Source of the DNA: Immundisolibacteraceae bacterium
GTDB lineage: Bacteria; Pseudomonadota; Gammaproteobacteria; Immundisolibacterales; Immundisolibacteraceae
NCBI GenBank assembly: GCA_016763355.1
Contig: JAESTY010000027.1
Coordinates: 1 to 17,848, forward strand
Reading direction: 5' to 3'
DNA length: 17,848 nt
In this document: in pieces, positions 15,814 to 17,848 of the stretch
Layout of the letters: the number at the start of each line of letters is the position of its first letter
Position numbering within the stretch: the stretch's first letter is position 1
The notes under the pieces: generated by a model
Seen by the model: only the letters and a program-made list of their open reading frames with translations
Told to the model about the DNA's origin: nothing
Database searches by the model: none
Position numbers and translations under genes: made by a program

Positions 15814-16899
15814 TTACTCTGCCAGTAAGCCGGCCTCTTTATAATAGGCTGCAGCCCCAGGGTGCAGGCCTACTTTGCCAGTTTTTAACAACATCTGCGG
15901 TTCAAAACTGGCAAATGACGGATGTAACCCGCGTAACAGATCAAATTGACGATGTAAGGAACGCGCCATCATGTAAGCATCTTCAACAGCAGTTTGTTTA
16001 CCTGCTGTGAGCAAAAACCCGGTGGTTAGTGCCGGCAAATCAGCGTCTAAAAATGTATAGGTATCTGCGGGTATGACCATGGTGCCAAAACCAAATTCAG
16101 CCGCCATCTGGCTGAGCAACTCATCCGGCAATGGCATCAGTTTTATGTCTGTCGCTGTGGCAATTTCGATTAAACGGCTGCTGGGCAGAAAACTGGCTGT
16201 TAGCACCATATCCAGTTTCCGGTTACGCATCATCTGCGCTGAAGCCCGCGTGGCCAGGTAAACCACGTCGCCACCGTTGGCCAGCACCTGTTCAAAATTA
16301 AGTCCGTAATGTTCGAGCACCCGCTTGGTAACCAACTGACCGAGTAGATTACCGCGCATGTTGGCTGACAGCCGAAGTGGTATCTGTTGATCAGCAACTT
16401 GCTGCAGATTAGTAACGTCATGATCACGCAGAAAGTCCGCCCGCATTAATACCTGCACCGCCATGCCTTCAACAAACTGGCCGACGGCAAATAGTTCATC
16501 ATCCCCATAGCGACGCCTGAAGGGCTTCTGGCCGGCACGGGCAACCGCCAGCTCTAGCGAAGTCTGAATTGAAAAAGGCCGCTTACCTGCCACCATTTTA
16601 ACCAGACCACCGGCCGGATTACCGGGTTCATAAGTCAGCGAAGACCCTGGGAATTCAGCGCGAACCATCGCCGTTAAGCCCTCACCGAGCATTGAGATCA
16701 TGCCACCGGCGGAGTAACCGGCAATTGCGCCGTGCAACACCTGCTGGCCTTCCGTTTTGGTGGCTGCTAATACCACGGACACGCTGCAGGTGCACCACAC
16801 TAACAATACCGCCGATGCCAACAGGACCAACCTACGCTGGCCCCAGGTTACTGGCACCAACGGTGCTGCTGAGACTCTGATTATTATTTGCGACCCCAA
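15814..16899 (-). CDS. TAXI-family TRAP transporter solute-binding protein
   Basis: The 361-residue protein has a long N-terminal region with one hydrophobic helix (about 24-44), probably a Sec signal peptide cleaved after VLA. The mature part begins with the TAXI-type GAIAGYSAGGM (about 57-67), then a predicted binding segment YEPGNPAGGLVKMVAGKR. It should capture a small organic substrate in the periplasm and pass it to the fused permease encoded next. Some TAXI proteins bind glutamate or other dicarboxylates, but the ligand here is unknown. The frame starts at TTG 16899 with a G-rich stretch just upstream (GGGGG about 8 nt before); GTG at residue 15 is an alternative that still keeps the signal helix. 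As the first gene of the - strand group, its promoter should lie in 16900-17100. Confidence 0.9.
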   Translation of the reverse strand: MGSQIIIRVSAAPLVPVTWGQRRLVLLASAVLLVWCTCSVSVVLAATKTEGQQVLHGAIAGYSAGGMISMLGEGLTAMVRAEFPGSSLTYEPGNPAGGLVKMVAGKRPFSIQTSLELAVARAGQKPFRRRYGDDELFAVGQFVEGMAVQVLMRADFLRDHDVTNLQQVADQQIPLRLSANMRGNLLGQLVTKRVLEHYGLNFEQVLANGGDVVYLATRASAQMMRNRKLDMVLTASFLPSSRLIEIATATDIKLMPLPDELLSQMAAEFGFGTMVIPADTYTFLDADLPALTTGFLLTAGKQTAVEDAYMMARSLHRQFDLLRGLHPSFASFEPQMLLKTGKVGLHPGAAAYYKEAGLLAE

Positions 16900-17145
16900 C
16901 TCCCCTACCCCCAGTTAATTAGTCTTGAGCATGCTATCAAATCATCCACTAAAACCAACCTCTGTGTACCAACCTTTTAAGCGAGCGTTACCGAAGACCT
17001 GATTTGGCCTTGAGTTGAACTGGATGGAACTAATCAACACTAATTAATCCGCCCAGTTGAGAAACCAAACGTTCGTTCAGTGCTACTCTTAGCAAGGTTA
17101 AGAAACTCGATGATTGCAATCAACTTTGTGCTTTGATGGCCCGGT

Positions 17146-17193
17146 ATCTAGTCTAGTATCTAGCTAGCCATCTAGCCCAGCATCTAACCGGGT
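17146..17193. repeat. Degenerate 12-bp-period repeat with ATCTAG core
   Basis: ATCTAG occurs at 17146, 17158 and 17170, and ATCTAA at 17182, exactly 12 bp apart, with variable 6-bp spacers. The block contains five CTAG tetramers in 28 bp (17148-17175). It is framed by CCCGGT (17140-17145) and its reverse complement ACCGGG (17187-17192). Confidence 0.8.
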
Positions 17194-17205
17194 AAACTGA
17201 GCCAT

Positions 17206-17226
17206 TTCATCCTCGATCAGGATGAA
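17206..17226. promoter_or_regulatory. Inverted repeat 8-5-8, candidate operator
   Basis: TTCATCCT, a 5-nt spacer CGATC, then AGGATGAA form a perfect 21-bp dyad about 96 nt before the adaptor start. There is no T-run on either side, so it is not an intrinsic terminator. A weak -10-like TAGATT at 17227-17232 follows directly. The geometry fits a dimeric repressor site for an efflux operon, but no regulator gene is in the window. Confidence 0.45.
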
Positions 17227-17321
17227 TAGATTGCTCACAGAACTAACACCCGAGCCTGCCAATCACCGACAGCACCGTAACTTCAAGCCGTCAGGATTAT
17301 CAACGTAAAGGATCTACTCTA

Positions 17322-17848
17322 GTGCGCTTATTGCCCCCATTGCTAATCACCAGCCTGCTACTTGCAGGTTGTGGTGAAGATATTGCCGAAATCCAGCTCA
17401 ACCGACTGGTTAAGGTGGTCAGTTATGAAACCAGCAGCAATCAGCTCAACTTAAGTTATCCAGGGGCATTAGAGCCGCGTTACCAGAGCCAGCTCGCGTT
17501 TCAGGTTGGTGGACGACTCAATACCCGTCAGGTAAACCTGGGCGATAAAGTCGAGGTCGGTCAGGTTATTGCCGCACTGGATACCCAGGACTATCACCTT
17601 GGCAGTGCCAATCTGGACAATCTCAAACAGGCTGCGGCGGCGGATTATGAGCGGGCAAAACGCGATTTAAGCCGAGCTCGGGAGCTGATATCGGGTGGTT
17701 TCATCGGTGAATCACAGCTTGATCAGGCTGTTAACGCTGAAGCTGCGGGCAAAGCACGACTTGAGGCCATCACCGCCCAGCACTCAGAAAGCCTTAACCG
17801 ACTCGGTTACACCGAAATCATCTCGACTCAACCCGGCATCATCACCGC
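17322..17848 (+). CDS. RND-type efflux periplasmic adaptor (membrane fusion) lipoprotein, 3'-partial
   Basis: The frame opens at GTG 17322, 9 nt after AAAGGA (17307-17312), and stays open for 175 codons to the window end. Residues 1-17 are a lipoprotein signal with lipobox LLAGC (Cys17). Next come a beta strand and the first half of a biotinyl-lipoyl-like domain (about 48-90, with QVGGRL and VNLGDKVEVGQVIAALDTQDY), then a charged helical stretch (about 93-155) typical of the adaptor's alpha-hairpin, including GGFIGESQLDQA. The second lipoyl half begins at the edge (STQPGIIT). Such AcrA/MexA-like proteins bridge an RND pump and an outer-membrane channel to expel drugs or metabolites. The residue after Cys is Gly, not the Asp that retains lipoproteins in the inner membrane. 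An RND pump gene is expected downstream, outside the window. Confidence 0.9.
   Translation, partial: MRLLPPLLITSLLLAGCGEDIAEIQLNRLVKVVSYETSSNQLNLSYPGALEPRYQSQLAFQVGGRLNTRQVNLGDKVEVGQVIAALDTQDYHLGSANLDNLKQAAAADYERAKRDLSRARELISGGFIGESQLDQAVNAEAAGKARLEAITAQHSESLNRLGYTEIISTQPGIIT

Larger units (their letters stand above)
16900..17321. promoter_or_regulatory. Divergent intergenic control region between TAXI and adaptor genes
   Basis: This 422-nt stretch holds no credible gene and separates the - strand TRAP group from the + strand efflux adaptor, so it should contain both promoters. I could not pick a convincing -35/-10 pair for either direction. Visible structure is: a direct repeat ACCAACCT (16954 and 16968), a dyad TGCTA-CTCT-TAGCA (17081-17094), a 12-bp palindrome TGATTGCAATCA (17111-17122), a 12-bp-period ATCTAG repeat (17146-17193) flanked by CCCGGT/ACCGGG, and an 8-5-8 inverted repeat (17206-17226). 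Confidence 0.7.

Noticed and set aside
17148..17175. CTAG density as evidence of foreign DNA
   Set aside because: CTAG is not avoided in the coding parts of this window, so its presence alone says little about origin; only the 12-bp periodicity is notable.
17206..17226. The 8-5-8 inverted repeat as an intrinsic terminator
   Set aside because: No T-run follows on either strand, and no gene ends nearby in either direction.

Overview
The window looks like chromosomal DNA of a free-living, probably marine or aquatic gammaproteobacterium. The basis is roughly even base composition, Gram-negative envelope genes (periplasmic binding proteins, a TAXI-TRAP importer, an RND-type adaptor lipoprotein) and BarA/GacS-like hybrid kinases. 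The genus cannot be named from the sequence. There are no rRNA or tRNA genes, no CRISPR array, and no transposase or phage genes.

Region 1 (1-11472, all + strand) is one tightly packed signalling cluster of seven genes: a membrane hybrid histidine kinase cut by the window edge (HK1), a lone CheY-like receiver, a CheC-type phosphatase, a soluble PAS-type hybrid kinase (HK2), a PhnD-like periplasmic binding protein, a second membrane hybrid kinase (HK3), and a REC-GGDEF diguanylate cyclase. Five of the six internal junctions are overlapping, abutting or under 75 nt, so the genes are probably co-transcribed. All three kinases have the HisKA-HATPase-REC-REC-HPt layout. The simplest reading, which is inference, is a multi-input phosphorelay. 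Membrane and cytosolic inputs, with the binding protein as a periplasmic ligand reader for HK3, would converge through HPt domains on the receiver of the cyclase and set c-di-GMP. The CheY-like/CheC pair would act as a phosphate sink or reset. I see no methyl-accepting receptor, CheA or CheW, so CheC seems to serve a non-chemotaxis circuit here.

Region 2 (11473-11594) is a short gap between convergent genes, filled almost entirely by a degenerate pentanucleotide repeat.

Region 3 (11595-16899, all - strand; transcription order is right to left) holds a TAXI-family solute-binding protein, a fused 4TM/12TM TRAP permease, an MFS transporter and a glutathione S-transferase-like protein. The first two form a TRAP importer. 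Their 126-nt spacer carries four copies of a 12-bp tandem repeat.

Region 4 (16900-17848) is a 422-nt divergent control region with a 12-bp-period ATCTAG repeat, several dyads and an 8-5-8 inverted repeat. It is followed by the 5' part of a + strand gene for an RND-type periplasmic adaptor lipoprotein that runs off the window.

A recurring oddity is short tandem repeats with 5-, 6- and 12-bp units, most with about four copies, in three separate non-coding gaps and once inside HK1. Non-ATG starts (GTG/TTG) are also frequent.
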